Shown: positions 28,026 through 37,586 of the stretch, piece after piece | Position numbering within the stretch: the first letter of the stretch is position 1 | Layout of the letters: every line of letters begins with the position of its first letter | DNA from: Thermoleophilia bacterium | GTDB lineage: Bacteria > Actinomycetota > Thermoleophilia > Gaiellales > Gaiellaceae | Assembly: GCA_025934995.1 (NCBI GenBank) | Contig: JAICWC010000009.1 | Location: 1 to 47,665, forward strand | DNA: 47,665 nt | Direction: 5' to 3' | Translations under genes and position numbers: made by a program | The notes under the pieces: model-generated | The model's input: the letters and a program-made list of their open reading frames with translations, nothing else | Database searches by the model: none | What the model was told of the DNA's origin: nothing

Positions 28026-28681
28026 ATCGCGACGAAGCTGTCGATGTCGAGCGACGCGCCCCCGACGAGCGCGCCGTCGACATCGGGCTGCGCGAGGAGC
28101 TCGGCTGCATTGTCCGGCTTGACGCTCCCGCCGTACAGGACGGGTAGATCGAGGAGCGACTTGATGAATGCGTGCGCGTCCTGGGCGAGATCCGGCGTCG
28201 CTGTTTTCCCGGTTCCGATCGCCCACACCGGCTCGTATGCGATCACGAGGTTGTCGTGGGTGCCGCAGAGATCGCGGACGGACTCGACCTGGACGCGCAG
28301 CACGGTCTCGGTGTCCCCCGATTCGCGCTGCTCCCACGTCTCGCCGACGCATGCGATCACCGCGAGCCCGGCACCCAGCGCCGCGTGCGCGCGGCGCGCC
28401 ACCCCGAGATCCGTCTCGCCGAAGTACAGACGGCGCTCGGAATGGCCCACGATCGCGCCGGTGACGCCGAGCGACTGCAGCATCGGCGCCGAGATCTCCC
28501 CGGTGAACGCGCCTTCGTTCTCCCAGTGGACGTTCTGCGCATACGTCGTCAGTCCGGCCTCGACGCACTCACGCAGCCGTGTGTAGGGCGGGGCGACGAC
28601 GTGCGGCAGGTCTCCGAGCGCCGCGCGCAGGGCGCGCGGGTCCGGGCCGTCGAACATCTTCCAGTTGCCTGCGACGATCAC
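28007..28681 (-). CDS. tpiA: Triose-phosphate isomerase
   Basis: GTG start; VIVAGNWKMF..., IVGHSERR, IAYEPVWAIGTGKTA, YGGSVKPDNA. Confidence 0.95.
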   Translation of the reverse strand: MIVAGNWKMFDGPDPRALRAALGDLPHVVAPPYTRLRECVEAGLTTYAQNVHWENEGAFTGEISAPMLQSLGVTGAIVGHSERRLYFGETDLGVARRAHAALGAGLAVIACVGETWEQRESGDTETVLRVQVESVRDLCGTHDNLVIAYEPVWAIGTGKTATPDLAQDAHAFIKSLLDLPVLYGGSVKPDNAAELLAQPDVDGALVGGASLDIDSFVAICRAGS

Positions 28682-29721
28682 GAGGGGATCACTGCGACGC
28701 CGGGTAGCTCTTTTCCTTCCAGGAGCTCGAGCGACGCGCCGCCGCCGGTCGAGACCCACGAGACCTGGTCGGCGAGCTCGGCCTCGTTGAGCGCGCGCAC
28801 GGAGTCGGCGCCGCCGACGACGCTGAACGCCTGCCTGTTCGCGGCGACCGCCTGGGCGACGGCCGCCGTCCCGGCGGCGAAGCGCGGCCATTCGAACACG
28901 CCCATCGGCCCGTTCCAGAAGATCGTGCGGGCGTCGGCGAGCTTCGCTGCGAAGCGGTTGCGCGTCTCCGGGCCGATGTCGAGCCCGAGCCAGCCGTCCG
29001 GGAGATCCTCGACCGCGTAGACGCCGAACTCGGCATCGGCGGCGAACTCGGCCGCGCCGACGACGTCCGACGGCAGCTCGACCTCGAAGTCGAGCGGGTT
29101 CTCGACGCGCAGCTGCTCGGCCATCTTGCCGCCGATCAACACCGTGTCGGCGCGTCCGCCGAGGTTCTGCAGCACGCCGAGCTTGTCGTCGACCTTCGAC
29201 CCGCCGCTGATCAGGACGAACGGCCGCTCGACGTCGCCGAGCAGGCGGCCGAGATGCTCGAGCTCGTCGAGCAGGAGCAGGCCGGCGTACGCCGGGAGAA
29301 GGCGCGCTACCGCCTCCGTCGAGCTGTGCGCACGATGCGCGGAGCCGAACGCGTCGTCGACGTAGAGGTCGCACCCGTCGGCGAGCTCGCGCGCGAATGC
29401 CTCGTCGTTCTTCGTCTCCCCCGGGTTGAACCGTGTGTTCTCGAGCACGCGCACCCGGTCGTCGGCGACGAGCTCGGCCACGCGTGCGGCGACGGGCGCC
29501 ATCGCGTAGTCCTCGTCGTAGCCCTTCGGGCGGCCCAGGTGCGAGCAGACGCGCACCTCTTCCGCATCCCTGTCGAGCAGGAGGCGCAGCGTCGGCAGCG
29601 ATGCACGGATCCGCGTGTCGTCGGCGACCTTGCCCCCGTCGAGCGGCACGTTGAGGTCGGCCCGGACCAGCACGACCTTGCCGGCGACGTCGGCGTCGCG
29701 GACCGACCGGGGCAGCCTCAT
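28678..29721 (-). CDS. pgk: Phosphoglycerate kinase
   Basis: KVVLVRADLNVPLDGGKVADDTRIRASLPT..., VSTGGGASLELLEGKELPGV. Confidence 0.96.
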   Translation of the reverse strand: MRLPRSVRDADVAGKVVLVRADLNVPLDGGKVADDTRIRASLPTLRLLLDRDAEEVRVCSHLGRPKGYDEDYAMAPVAARVAELVADDRVRVLENTRFNPGETKNDEAFARELADGCDLYVDDAFGSAHRAHSSTEAVARLLPAYAGLLLLDELEHLGRLLGDVERPFVLISGGSKVDDKLGVLQNLGGRADTVLIGGKMAEQLRVENPLDFEVELPSDVVGAAEFAADAEFGVYAVEDLPDGWLGLDIGPETRNRFAAKLADARTIFWNGPMGVFEWPRFAAGTAAVAQAVAANRQAFSVVGGADSVRALNEAELADQVSWVSTGGGASLELLEGKELPGVAVIPS

Positions 29722-30750
29722 CTACGCAGCGACGGCAGCAGGCATCGTCTCGGCGATCTTCGCGACGAGATCGACGAGTCGGCAGCTGTAGCCCCACTCG
29801 TTGTCGTACCAGCCGAAGACCTTGACGAGCGGCCCGTTCACCATCGTCAGCTGACTGTCGAAGATCGACGAGTAGGACGAGTGGACGATGTCCGTCGAGA
29901 CGATCGGCTCGTCCGTGTACTGGAGGATGCCTTCGAAGTCGCCACTGTCGGCCTTCGAGCGAAACAGCTCGTTGACGGCGTCCTTGTCGGTCTGCCCGGC
30001 CACCTCGACGACCAGGTCGACGACGGAGCCGGTCGGGACCGGTGCGCGCATCGACATGCCGTCGACCTTGCCCTTGAGGTCCGGCAGGACGAGGCCGATC
30101 GCGCGAGCTGCACCCGTCGACGTCGGAATCAGGTTGATCGCGGCCGCCCGGGCGCGGCGGAGGTCGGGGTGCGGCAGGTCGAGCGTTCGCTGATCGTTCG
30201 TATAGGCGTGAATCGTGGTCATGAACCCGCGCTCGATCGTGTAGGCCTCGTGCAGCACCTTCGCGAGCGGCGCGACGCAATTGGTCGTGCACGACGCATT
30301 GGAGATGATGCTGTGCCGCTCCGGGTCGTAGTCGCGGCCGTTGACGCCGAGAACGAGGGTGATGTCGGGATCCGTCGCGGGCGCGGAGATGACGACCTTC
30401 TTGGCGCCGGCCTCGAGATGCTTCTCGGCCGACGCGCGATCGGTGAAGAGGCCCGTCGACTCGATCGCGACGTCGACGCCGAGCTCGCCCCACGGCAGCT
30501 CGGCGGGATCCTTGATCGACACGAACTGGATGCGGTGCTCGCCGGCCTGGATCCAGTCCTCCCCATGCGTCACCTCGAGGCCGAGCGGCCCGAGCGTGGA
30601 GTCGTACTTCAGCAGGTGAGCCATCGTCGTCGTGTCGCCGATGTCGTTCGCCGCCACGAGCTCGAAGTTCCCGCCGCGCTCCACGTGGGCGCGGAAGAAG
30701 TTCCGCCCGATCCGGCCGAAGCCGTTGATCCCGACCCTGATCTTCGCCAT
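29722..30750 (-). CDS. gap: Glyceraldehyde-3-phosphate dehydrogenase, type I
   Basis: MAKIRVGINGFGRIGRNFFRA..., ISNASCTTNCVAPLAKVL active site. Confidence 0.96.
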   Translation of the reverse strand: MAKIRVGINGFGRIGRNFFRAHVERGGNFELVAANDIGDTTTMAHLLKYDSTLGPLGLEVTHGEDWIQAGEHRIQFVSIKDPAELPWGELGVDVAIESTGLFTDRASAEKHLEAGAKKVVISAPATDPDITLVLGVNGRDYDPERHSIISNASCTTNCVAPLAKVLHEAYTIERGFMTTIHAYTNDQRTLDLPHPDLRRARAAAINLIPTSTGAARAIGLVLPDLKGKVDGMSMRAPVPTGSVVDLVVEVAGQTDKDAVNELFRSKADSGDFEGILQYTDEPIVSTDIVHSSYSSIFDSQLTMVNGPLVKVFGWYDNEWGYSCRLVDLVAKIAETMPAAVAA

Positions 30751-31082
30751 GAGCAACAAGCCTTTCCGTCGTCTTTGGACGGGATGCTAATCGTGAGCCC
30801 GCGCCGGCCGCGACCGACCTGCGCGGGCGCGTCCTCTCGGGCGAGATCGACGTGTTGGCTCACATTCCCCCCGAAGCGGAGCGCGCGAGCGGGCGACAGC
30901 TCTTACGGCGGGCGGACCGGGAAGCTCCGAGGACGACCCTCCCGGCCCTTTCCTGTGCCCGATATCGCGACGTCGGACGGGGTCTGAATCCTCCGCCGGA
31001 CAGGCACAGCACCCGCCGTTGTCGAGTATGACGACGCCCCGAAATCTCCGCTAGACGAATTGAAAGTGGTACCCATCGCTTC

Positions 31083-31376
31083 ATGACGATCGTGCTCGCG
31101 TGGTTCCTGCTCGCAGCCGTCCTCGGCTGGCTCGGGATCGCCGTCTGGTTGTCCGCGCGCGGCGAGATGCGTTGGCGGCTCGATCTCTTCGCGGCGATCG
31201 GCCTCGTGGGCCTGCCGCTCTTCGTCGTCTACTTCGGCGCGCGCCGGGACCTGACGGTGACCGGTTCCGTCTTCGCTCTCGTTGCGTGGCTCGCGTTCGT
31301 CGCGCTGCTGCGGTGGGTCAAGCGTCCGCGAGCTCGACCAGACGACGCAGACGACGGTACGCCGACGCCTTCGTGA
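31083..31376 (+). CDS. Small hypothetical membrane protein (3' end overlaps whiA antisense)
   Basis: MTIVLAWFLLAAVLGWLGIAVWLSARGEMRWRLDLFAAIGLVGLPLFVVYFGARRDL... Confidence 0.6.
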   Translation: MTIVLAWFLLAAVLGWLGIAVWLSARGEMRWRLDLFAAIGLVGLPLFVVYFGARRDLTVTGSVFALVAWLAFVALLRWVKRPRARPDDADDGTPTPS

Positions 31377-32217
31377 GCTTCGTGCGGCGCGCAAGCTCGG
31401 CGGTCGATGCCGTGGGCAGGCGCAGCCGCAGCTCCGCGAGCTCGCGCAGGTCGTCCGGCAGCGCGTCGAGATCGAGCGCGCGCAGCGCCTCGATCTGCAT
31501 TCGCGCAGCGCGGCTCGTGCGCACGAGATTCGCGTGATCGGCGTTCGCCAGCCGGTTCGCGTCGGCACGGATCGCCGACACGACCGAGCTCTCCTCGAGC
31601 GCGATCACGGTGTCCCCTGCCCCGGCAGCTGCGAGCACGTCGGCGATCGGGTCGATTCCCTTTGCGTACGCGACAGCGTGCCCGCGGCGCTGCAGCACCT
31701 TCAACTCCGCCCCTTCCTTCGCAGCGACGTCGGCGACGAAGCGCGCGCCTTCCGGCTCGGCGGTGCGGATCTCGAGATGCGGATCGCGCGGCCCGCTCAA
31801 CGACCCGGCACCGAGCAGCGCGCCGCGCAGGTACGCGCCGCGACAGCAGCGGCGCGCCAACACTCTCTGCGGCGGCCGCTCGAGCGGCCGGTGCGACGAG
31901 TCGAGCACGCCGGCGCGATGCAACACCTCGTACGCATGTTGCGCGCCGTCGACGTGCAACTGGAAGCGCGTTCCCCGGCCGAATGCGTGTTGCTGGTACG
32001 TGCGGATCTCCGAGTCGACGCTGAACGCGCGCAAGAGCGCGAAGCCGCGGCGGGCGACCGCGCTGCTCGCAAGGTCGAGGTGGAGTGCGATCTCTCCACG
32101 CCCGCGTAGGTGGACGCTGCCGGCGACGTGGAAGAGACCCGAGAGCTCGGCGAGCCGGTCGCAGTCAGCTTCCGGCGCGATCGACGCGAGCTCGTTGCGG
32201 AGGTCCTCAGACAGCAC
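31318..32217 (-). CDS. whiA: DNA-binding protein WhiA
   Basis: CDRLAELSGLFHVAGSVHLRG..., RGAYLRGALLGAGSLSGPRDPHLEI, C-terminal LRLPTASTAELARRTKLTKASAYRRLRRL. Confidence 0.9.
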   Translation of the reverse strand: MLSEDLRNELASIAPEADCDRLAELSGLFHVAGSVHLRGRGEIALHLDLASSAVARRGFALLRAFSVDSEIRTYQQHAFGRGTRFQLHVDGAQHAYEVLHRAGVLDSSHRPLERPPQRVLARRCCRGAYLRGALLGAGSLSGPRDPHLEIRTAEPEGARFVADVAAKEGAELKVLQRRGHAVAYAKGIDPIADVLAAAGAGDTVIALEESSVVSAIRADANRLANADHANLVRTSRAARMQIEALRALDLDALPDDLRELAELRLRLPTASTAELARRTKLTKASAYRRLRRLVELADA

Positions 32218-32671
32218 CCTCGAGCTCCAACAGGCGCCTCTTGTAGGACACGCCGTGCGAGCCGTACGAGCCGAGCCCGCCGGCGCTGACGACGCGGTGG
32301 CACGGGACGAAGAGCCCGAGCCGGTTGCGCGCGCAGAAGCTGCCTGCGGCACGCGCGGCGCCGGGCGACCCCGCGAGGGCCGCCAGCTCGCCGTAGGTCA
32401 CCGTCTCGCCGCGCGGCACCGCCCGGAGCGCGTGCGCGCAGCGCTCGAGGAACGGCGTCTCGTATTCGAGGTCGAGAGGCACGTCGGACAAGCTGACGTC
32501 TGCGCCCGCGAAGTACCGCTGGAGGAGCTTCGCGTACGGGTGCGCTACCCGGTTGCCCTGCAACCGCGCTGCAGATCTGGGGAGCTCGTGCCACACGACG
32601 ACTTCGCCGTCGAGCCACAGCTCGCCGACGCCCCAGCCGTCCGCCTCGTAGGCGACCCGCGTCACGCCCAT
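32207..32671 (-). CDS. ogt: Methylated-DNA--protein-cysteine methyltransferase
   Basis: VPRGETVTYGELAALAGSPGAARAAGSFCARNRLGLFVPCHRVV (PCHRV active site). Confidence 0.92.
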   Translation of the reverse strand: MGVTRVAYEADGWGVGELWLDGEVVVWHELPRSAARLQGNRVAHPYAKLLQRYFAGADVSLSDVPLDLEYETPFLERCAHALRAVPRGETVTYGELAALAGSPGAARAAGSFCARNRLGLFVPCHRVVSAGGLGSYGSHGVSYKRRLLELEGAV

Positions 32672-32696
32672 CGACCCTCAGTCTAGGATCGACGGC

Positions 32697-34349
32697 ATGA
32701 GCTCCCATGGCATTTTCCGCGTCCCCGAGCCGTACAACGAGCCCGTCCGGAGCTACGCGCCGGGGACGCCGGAGCGTGAGGAGCTGCGGCTGCGGCTCCA
32801 GGAGATGGAGTCGCAGCAGCTCGAGATCCCGCTCGTCATCGGCGGCGCGGACGTCACGACGGGCGACACCTTCGACGCAGTGCAGCCGCACAAGCGCTCG
32901 CACGTGCTCGCGACCGTGCACAAGGGCGGCGCGAAAGAGGTCGACCGCGCGATCGCCGCCGCGGCCGACGCGTGGGAAGACTGGTCGCGCACGCCGTGGG
33001 AGGAGCGGGCCGCAGTCCTGCTCCGCGCATCCGAGCTGCTCGCGGGCCCGTGGCGGCAGACGCTGAACGCGGCGACGATGCTCGGCCAGTCGAAGACTGC
33101 GCACCAGGCAGAGATCGACGCGTCGTGCGAGCTGATCGATTTCTGGCGCTTCAACGTGCAGTACATGCGACGGATCTACGAGGAGCAGCCGATCTCCTCA
33201 CCCGGTGTCTGGAACCGGCTCGAGTACCGCCCACTCGAAGGCTTCGTCTTCGCGGTGACGCCCTTCAACTTCACGGCCATCGGCGGCAACCTGCCGACCT
33301 CGGCCGCGCTGATGGGCAACTGCGTCGTCTGGAAGCCGGCGTCGACCGCGGCGTACAGCGCGTGGTTCCTCATGCAGCTGCTCGAGGAAGCAGGCCTGCC
33401 GCCGGGCGTCATCAACCTCGTGTACGGCTCCGGCGCCGCCGTCGGCGACCCGGTGATCGCGAATCCCAACCTCGCGGGCATTCATTTCACGGGCTCGACC
33501 GCCGTCTTCAACGGGATGTGGCGTGACGTCGCCAAGAACCTCGACGCCTACCGCAACTATCCGCGCATCGTCGGGGAGACGGGCGGCAAGGACTTCATCG
33601 TGGCCCATCCGAGCGCCGATGTCGATGCCGTCGCGACGGCGATCGTTCGCGGCGCCTTCGAATATCAGGGACAGAAGTGCTCGGCCGCGTCGCGTGTGTT
33701 CGCGCCGTCGAACCTGTGGCCGAAGCTGCGCGAGCGTCTCGCGGACGAGGTGAAGACGCTGAAGATCGGCGACGTCAGCGACTTCTCCAATTTCATGGGC
33801 GCCGTCATCGACGGCAGCTCGTTCAAGACGCAGAAGGCCGCGATCGACGAGGCGAGCGCAGCAAACGGCACGGCGAGCGTGCTCGTCGGCGGCGGCTACG
33901 ACGACTCGGACGGCTGGTTCGTGGAGCCGACCGTGATCGAGACGAGCGACCCGGACTTCCGGACGATGAAGGAGGAGCTGTTCGGCCCCGTCGTCACGGC
34001 GTTCGTCTACGACGAGAAGAAATACGAGGACACGCTCGACCTGATCGACGCGGGCGCGCCCTACGGGTTGACCGGCGCCGTGTTCGCGCAGGACCGCCAC
34101 GCGGTCGAGCTCGCGAGCGAGCGGCTCCGGTATGCGGCCGGCAACTTCTACGTCAACGACAAGCCGACGGGAGCCGTCGTGGGCCAGCAGCCCTTCGGCG
34201 GTGCGCGCGCCTCCGGCACGAACGACAAGGCGGGATCGATGTGGAACCTGATCCGCTGGGTCTCGCCCCGGACGGTGAAGGAGCTGTTCGTGCCGCCGAC
34301 CGACTACCGGTACCCGTTCCTCGGGCCGGAGCCGGATGCCGGGCGCTAG
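32697..34349 (+). CDS. pruA: L-glutamate gamma-semialdehyde dehydrogenase (P5C dehydrogenase)
   Basis: ALDH fold: VFAVTPFNFTAIGGNLPTSAALMGNCVVWKPA, ETGGKDFIVAHPSADVDAV, YQGQKCSAASRVF. Confidence 0.94.
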   Translation: MSSHGIFRVPEPYNEPVRSYAPGTPEREELRLRLQEMESQQLEIPLVIGGADVTTGDTFDAVQPHKRSHVLATVHKGGAKEVDRAIAAAADAWEDWSRTPWEERAAVLLRASELLAGPWRQTLNAATMLGQSKTAHQAEIDASCELIDFWRFNVQYMRRIYEEQPISSPGVWNRLEYRPLEGFVFAVTPFNFTAIGGNLPTSAALMGNCVVWKPASTAAYSAWFLMQLLEEAGLPPGVINLVYGSGAAVGDPVIANPNLAGIHFTGSTAVFNGMWRDVAKNLDAYRNYPRIVGETGGKDFIVAHPSADVDAVATAIVRGAFEYQGQKCSAASRVFAPSNLWPKLRERLADEVKTLKIGDVSDFSNFMGAVIDGSSFKTQKAAIDEASAANGTASVLVGGGYDDSDGWFVEPTVIETSDPDFRTMKEELFGPVVTAFVYDEKKYEDTLDLIDAGAPYGLTGAVFAQDRHAVELASERLRYAAGNFYVNDKPTGAVVGQQPFGGARASGTNDKAGSMWNLIRWVSPRTVKELFVPPTDYRYPFLGPEPDAGR

Positions 34350-34471
34350 GCCGTTTCTTCTTCGATCGCCACGTACGAGAGGAACCGCTCGACGACCGCG
34401 ATGAAGTCGTCGACGGCCTCGACGTACCAGGAGTGATCGGCCAGGTCGTCCTCGATGTAGTGCAGCTCCAT
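34346..34471 (-). CDS. Small acidic hypothetical protein (41 aa)
   Basis: Not in the track: MELHYIEDDLADHSWYVEAVDDFIAVVERFLSYVAIEEETA*; convergent with pruA end. Confidence 0.4.
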   Translation of the reverse strand: MELHYIEDDLADHSWYVEAVDDFIAVVERFLSYVAIEEETA

Positions 34472-34481
34472 GCCGAGGAAG

Positions 34482-35715
34482 CTACGCCTCTGTCGTTAAG
34501 GGCATGTCACGAGCACGTAAGAAATAGATCGCAGCGGCGCCGGCCAGCGCCGGGACGGTGAGCACCACGCCTGCGGCTCGGACGCCGAAGGCGCCTGCGA
34601 TCGCGCCGTCCGTCAGGCTGGCGACCGGGCGCAGGCCGAGGAACGCGACGCTCCAGAGCGCCATGATCCGCCCGCGCTGGTGGTCTTCGACGCCGAGCAT
34701 GAGCTGGCTCGTCGCCGACGTGTTCGAGGCGAGATAGCCGAAGCCGCCGACGGCGAGGAACGCGAACCCGACCCAGATGGACGGCGAGAGCGAGAAGCCG
34801 ACGACCCCCGCGACGAGGACGCAGAGCGTGATCATCATCCGGTTTCGCGAGCCGGCGACTCGGCCCGCGAGCAGGAGGGCGGCGGTGATCGCGCCGGCGC
34901 CGAAGGCGCCGACGATGACGCCGGACCAGAGGCGGAGGTGGTTGTGGCCGAAGCCGAACGCGTGCGCGAACGCCGGGCTCTCGGTGTTCACGGGGTCCGA
35001 CGCGAAGCCGACGGCAGTGACGATGAGCAGGAATGCGAGGAGCCGCGGCTGCTCGCGCGCGATGCGGAGGCTCTCGCGCAACCGCGCCTGGCCGCGCGAC
35101 GCGAGCTGCCGGGCCCGCGGCGTCACGACGGCGAGGCCGAGGACGAGCAGGAGGTACGAGGCTGCATTGATCGCGAACGACGGCGCATAGCCGAGCGTGT
35201 CGACGGACAGGCCGGCGAGCGCCGGCCCGACGGCGCGCGCGAGGTTGTACGTCAGCGAGTTCAGCGCGACCGCCGATTGCAGATCCTCGCGCGGCACCAG
35301 ATCGCCGATCAACGCCTGGCTCGCCGGGGCCGAGAACGCGCTGCAGACGCCGAGGCACACGGCGCACGCCATGACGAGCGGCACGGAGACGTGTCCCTCC
35401 CAGGTCAGGGCGGCGAGCGCGCCGCTGACCGCCGTCGCCACGACCTGTGTGATGAGCAACAACCGTTTGCGATCGAAGCGGTCGGCGGCGCTCCCGCCCC
35501 ACGGCGCGAGCAGGAGGACCGGCACGAAGTTGCCGAACTGCAGCACGCCGAGCAGGAAGGGCGAGTGCGTGTGCTCGAAGACGTACAGCGATGCCGCGAG
35601 ATTCTGGAACCACGTGCCGCTCGCGGACGCCGCGTTGCCGACGAAGTAGGGACCGAAGTTGCGGTGGAGGATCAGCCGCGCAGCGACGCCCGGCCCATGT
35701 GGCGCGCTAGCCACG
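34482..35715 (-). CDS. MFS transporter (enterobactin exporter EntS/MFS_3-like)
   Basis: RNFGPYFVGNAASASGTWFQNLAASLYVFEHTHSPFLLGVLQFGNFVPVLLLAPWGGSAADRFDRKRLLL... Confidence 0.87.
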
Positions 35716-37563
35716 TCCGGTCTTGTGGAGCTGTGCGTAGATGCGGCGTGCGACCGCCGCGGGGACGCCGGGCACGCCCTCCAGCTCTTCCGGGGATGCG
35801 GCCGCCATCTCCTCGACCGAGCCGAAGTGCTGCAGAAGCGCCCGACGACGTGCAGGGCCGACACCCTCGAGCTCATCGAACAACGACGCGAACCCGCGCG
35901 ACTCTCGCCGTTGCCGGTGGAAGCCGAGTGCGAAGCGATGCGCCTCGTCGCGCAGGCGCTGCAGCAGCTGCAGGCCCGGGTTGTGACGGGAGAGGATGAT
36001 CGGCTCGCTCTGGCCCGGGACGAACACTTCCTCGATCCGCTTGGCGAGTGAGATCACCGCGACGCGCGGCAGGTCGAACGCCTGCATCGCGCCGAGCGCG
36101 GCCGAGAGCTGCCCCTTGCCGCCGTCGATGACGACGAGGTTCGGCGCCGTTGCGAACGAGGAGTCGTGCGACTCGCCCGTCCCGTCCGAGAGGCGCGCGA
36201 ATCGGCGCGTAATCACCTCGGCCATCGCCGCGAAGTCGTCCGGGTCGGCGCCCGCGGTCTTGATGCCGAACTTTCGGTAGTCGGACTTCCGCGGCAGCGC
36301 GTCCTGGAAGACGACCATCGACGCCACGGGGTCCTGGCCCATCGCGTGCGAGATGTCGTAGCACTCGATGCGCACCGGCAGTGACTCGAGGTTGAGCGCC
36401 TCGCGCAGCTCTTCGAGCGCCTCGACACGGCGGGCGCGCTTCTGCTCGGTCGCCGCCTGCTCGGTGACGAGAGCGTGCTGGGCGTTCTCGTCCGCGAGCT
36501 GCTGCAGCCGGCGCTTCTCGCCACGCTCCGCGGCGCGCACCTCGACGCGTGCGCCTCGCTTCTCAGACAGGAACTCCGCGAGCGCCGACAGGTCGCCGGA
36601 ATCCCGCGGCACCACGATCTGCGGAGGCACACTCGGCGCCGAGCCGTAGTACTCGAGGCAAAACGACTCGAGCACCGTCGTCAGATCCTGGCCTGCGACG
36701 TTCTCGAGGTGGAAGGAGTGCCGGTCGACCATCTTCCCGCCGCGCAGCGGAAAGATCTGCACGACTGCCCGATCCTCCAGGCTCGCGAAGCCGATCACGT
36801 CGACGTTCCCGACCGACTGCCGCTCGACCGACTGGCGCTCCACGAGATGTTGCACGGCGAACAGCCGGTTGCGATGGCGCGCCGCATCCTCGAAGCGCTC
36901 CTCGCGTGCGGCATCGTGCATCTTCTGCTCGAGCTCGCGCTGGATGGGCCTGACGTTGCCGGAGAGGAACTCGATGACGCCGTCGACGATGGCGCGGTAG
37001 TCGTCCTTCGAGACGTAGCCCACGCACGGCGCGAGGCAACGCTCGATGTGGTAGTCGAGGCACGGGATGCCGGAGTGGCGCCCCGGCTTCGGGCCTTCGC
37101 ACGGCCGATACGGAAAGACCCGGTTCAGCACGTCGAGCGTCTCGCGCACCTTCTTCGCGTTCGCGTACGGCCCGAAGTACCAGACGCCCTGCCGGTGCCG
37201 CTCGCGCGTGAACATCACGCGGGGGTACTCGTCCTCGACGGTGACCGCGATGTACGGGAACGACTTGTCGTCGCGTAGGCGCACGTTGAACGGCGGGCGG
37301 TGGCGCTTGACGAGGTTCTGCTCGAGGTGGAGCGCCTCCACCTCGCTGCCGGTGACGATCACCTCGATGTCCTCGACACGGCCGGGCAGCTGCTGGATCT
37401 GTGCACGACCGTCCGTCGTCTTCTGGAAGTAGCTGCGAACGCGGGGACGCAGCGACTTCGCCTTTCCGACGTAGAGGACGTCGCCGCGCGCGTCGCGGAA
37501 GAGGTAGACGCCCGGCTTTGCCGGCAGATTCTTTAGACGATCTTCAAGTTTCCCTTGGGCCAC
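35707..37563 (-). CDS. uvrC: Excinuclease ABC subunit C
   Basis: LPAKPGVYLFRDARGDVLYVGKAKSLRPRVRSYF (GIY-YIG), RIECYDISHAMGQDPVASMVVF, C-terminal HhH. Confidence 0.96.
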   Translation of the reverse strand: MAQGKLEDRLKNLPAKPGVYLFRDARGDVLYVGKAKSLRPRVRSYFQKTTDGRAQIQQLPGRVEDIEVIVTGSEVEALHLEQNLVKRHRPPFNVRLRDDKSFPYIAVTVEDEYPRVMFTRERHRQGVWYFGPYANAKKVRETLDVLNRVFPYRPCEGPKPGRHSGIPCLDYHIERCLAPCVGYVSKDDYRAIVDGVIEFLSGNVRPIQRELEQKMHDAAREERFEDAARHRNRLFAVQHLVERQSVERQSVGNVDVIGFASLEDRAVVQIFPLRGGKMVDRHSFHLENVAGQDLTTVLESFCLEYYGSAPSVPPQIVVPRDSGDLSALAEFLSEKRGARVEVRAAERGEKRRLQQLADENAQHALVTEQAATEQKRARRVEALEELREALNLESLPVRIECYDISHAMGQDPVASMVVFQDALPRKSDYRKFGIKTAGADPDDFAAMAEVITRRFARLSDGTGESHDSSFATAPNLVVIDGGKGQLSAALGAMQAFDLPRVAVISLAKRIEEVFVPGQSEPIILSRHNPGLQLLQRLRDEAHRFALGFHRQRRESRGFASLFDELEGVGPARRRALLQHFGSVEEMAAASPEELEGVPGVPAAVARRIYAQLHKTGRG

Positions 37564-37586
37564 CGCGCGCTACCGTAGCCAAGCCC

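Noticed and set aside
26733-28586. 617-aa plus-strand ORF opposite gpmI/tpiA, and many similar Arg/Ala-rich long ORFs (e.g. 2124..3242, 11174..13198, 29254..30987)
   Set aside because: Low-complexity Arg-rich translations antisense to well-conserved genes; typical high-GC frame artefacts
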